Made by a program: the position numbers and the translations under genes
Source of the DNA: an uncultured Gammaproteobacteria bacterium
GTDB lineage: Bacteria > Pseudomonadota > Gammaproteobacteria > PS1 > Pseudothioglobaceae
Reading direction: 5' to 3'
NCBI GenBank assembly: GCA_929200175.1
Contig: CAKMYR010000088.1
Span: 1-5,499 of the forward strand
DNA length: 5,499 nucleotides
The notes under the pieces: model-generated
What the model saw: the letters and a program-made list of their open reading frames with translations, nothing else
The model's database searches: none
Told to the model about the DNA's origin: nothing
In this document: positions 5,111 to 5,499 of the stretch, one piece after another
How the letters are laid out: every line of letters starts with the position of its first letter
Numbering within the stretch: position 1 is the first letter of the stretch

Positions 5111-5499
5111 TTATTTCCAAGCTGATAAATCTTCGCCAGATGATGTTGTAATTAATCCCTGGACTTCGGAAGATATATCACTAATGACTTGCTTGTCGCA
5201 GCCGTCTAATTTGCCAACAAATATAATTGATGTGCAACTAGATTCAGTATTATAACGCCCATGCCCATAATCAATAATAATCCCTTTTTTATCAACTAGA
5301 AATGCAAGAACATCAAATCTTTGTTGGGTTTTGTTGCCGATATTAATCAAATCACCATCTAACAACGAAAATCCTCCAGATTCACTTTTTTTCTGTGGCA
5401 GTAAGTGTACATGGATACTATTGCCGCTTTCAAGTTGTTTATTGTAAAGCTCATTTCCAATAACTTTGACTTTAGGAGGCGAGCCTATTTCTAAGATGT
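5111..5499 (-). CDS. Unrecognised protein, C-terminal 128 residues (5' end outside window)
   Basis: The reading frame is open from the right edge of the window to TAA 5113-5111, giving 128 codons. A start at the internal TTG (5365-5363) would be possible, but in-frame coding continues upstream without a stop through ILEIGSPPKVKVIGNELYNK and HVHLLPQKK. The gene therefore almost certainly begins beyond 5499. I do not recognise the family. The visible part is mixed alpha/beta and largely soluble, with no membrane segment. It has alternating hydrophobic strands (FDVLAFLVD, GIIIDYGHGRYN, TSIIFVGKL), two Cys residues (in SSCTS and DGCDKQ) and an acidic helical tail ending in LSAWK. It has the same orientation as the reductase and dctPQM but is separated from them by 332 bases. 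No function is proposed. Confidence 0.75.
   Translation of the reverse strand, partial: ILEIGSPPKVKVIGNELYNKQLESGNSIHVHLLPQKKSESGGFSLLDGDLINIGNKTQQRFDVLAFLVDKKGIIIDYGHGRYNTESSCTSIIFVGKLDGCDKQVISDISSEVQGLITTSSGEDLSAWK

Noticed and set aside
5111..5365. Start of the right-hand - strand gene at TTG 5365
   Set aside because: The frame stays open with protein-like sequence to the window edge, so the true start is most likely outside.

Overview
This is an AT-rich, densely packed bacterial window. I read it as Gram-negative and proteobacterial, because the reading frames use the standard code, there is a lipoprotein binding protein, and there is a complete three-gene TRAP transporter. The AT richness, the marine-type TRAP system and the pseudogene together suggest a small-genome marine gammaproteobacterium, for example of the SUP05/Thioglobus type. 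That placement is an inference from style and not from a marker gene.

Layout from left to right. On the + strand are the last 38 codons of a SnoaL-like (NTF2-fold) protein (1-119). They are followed by the remains of a class I SAM-dependent methyltransferase (238-745). This gene is clearly broken: it has single-base slips in three homopolymer runs, a nonsense codon, an altered SAM-binding motif and a missing internal block. Converging on it from the - strand is a tight TRAP operon, dctP-dctQ-dctM (3631 down to 780). DctP is a TakP-like substrate-binding lipoprotein, DctQ the small membrane subunit and DctM the large 12-helix-type permease. The dctP stop and the dctQ TTG start are separated by one codon, and dctQ and dctM overlap by ATGA. 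The 274-base region upstream of dctP holds several sigma70-like promoter candidates, an 11-bp tandem duplication and a small hairpin. Next on the - strand is an NADP-type beta-hydroxyacid dehydrogenase of the HIBADH/GlxR family (4778-3906). Then comes a 332-base intergenic region with no convincing gene, and finally the C-terminal part of an unrecognised protein (- strand, from beyond 5499 down to 5111).

How the genes may work together: the TRAP genes form one sodium-coupled importer, and the binding-site residues resemble the alpha-keto/hydroxy acid type. The neighbouring reductase interconverts a small beta-hydroxy acid and its semialdehyde, so an import-and-reduce or import-and-oxidise pairing for a small organic acid is plausible but unproven. 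No mobile element, CRISPR array, RNA gene or novel defence-like system is visible. The most unusual content is the decaying methyltransferase and the lipid-anchored binding protein.
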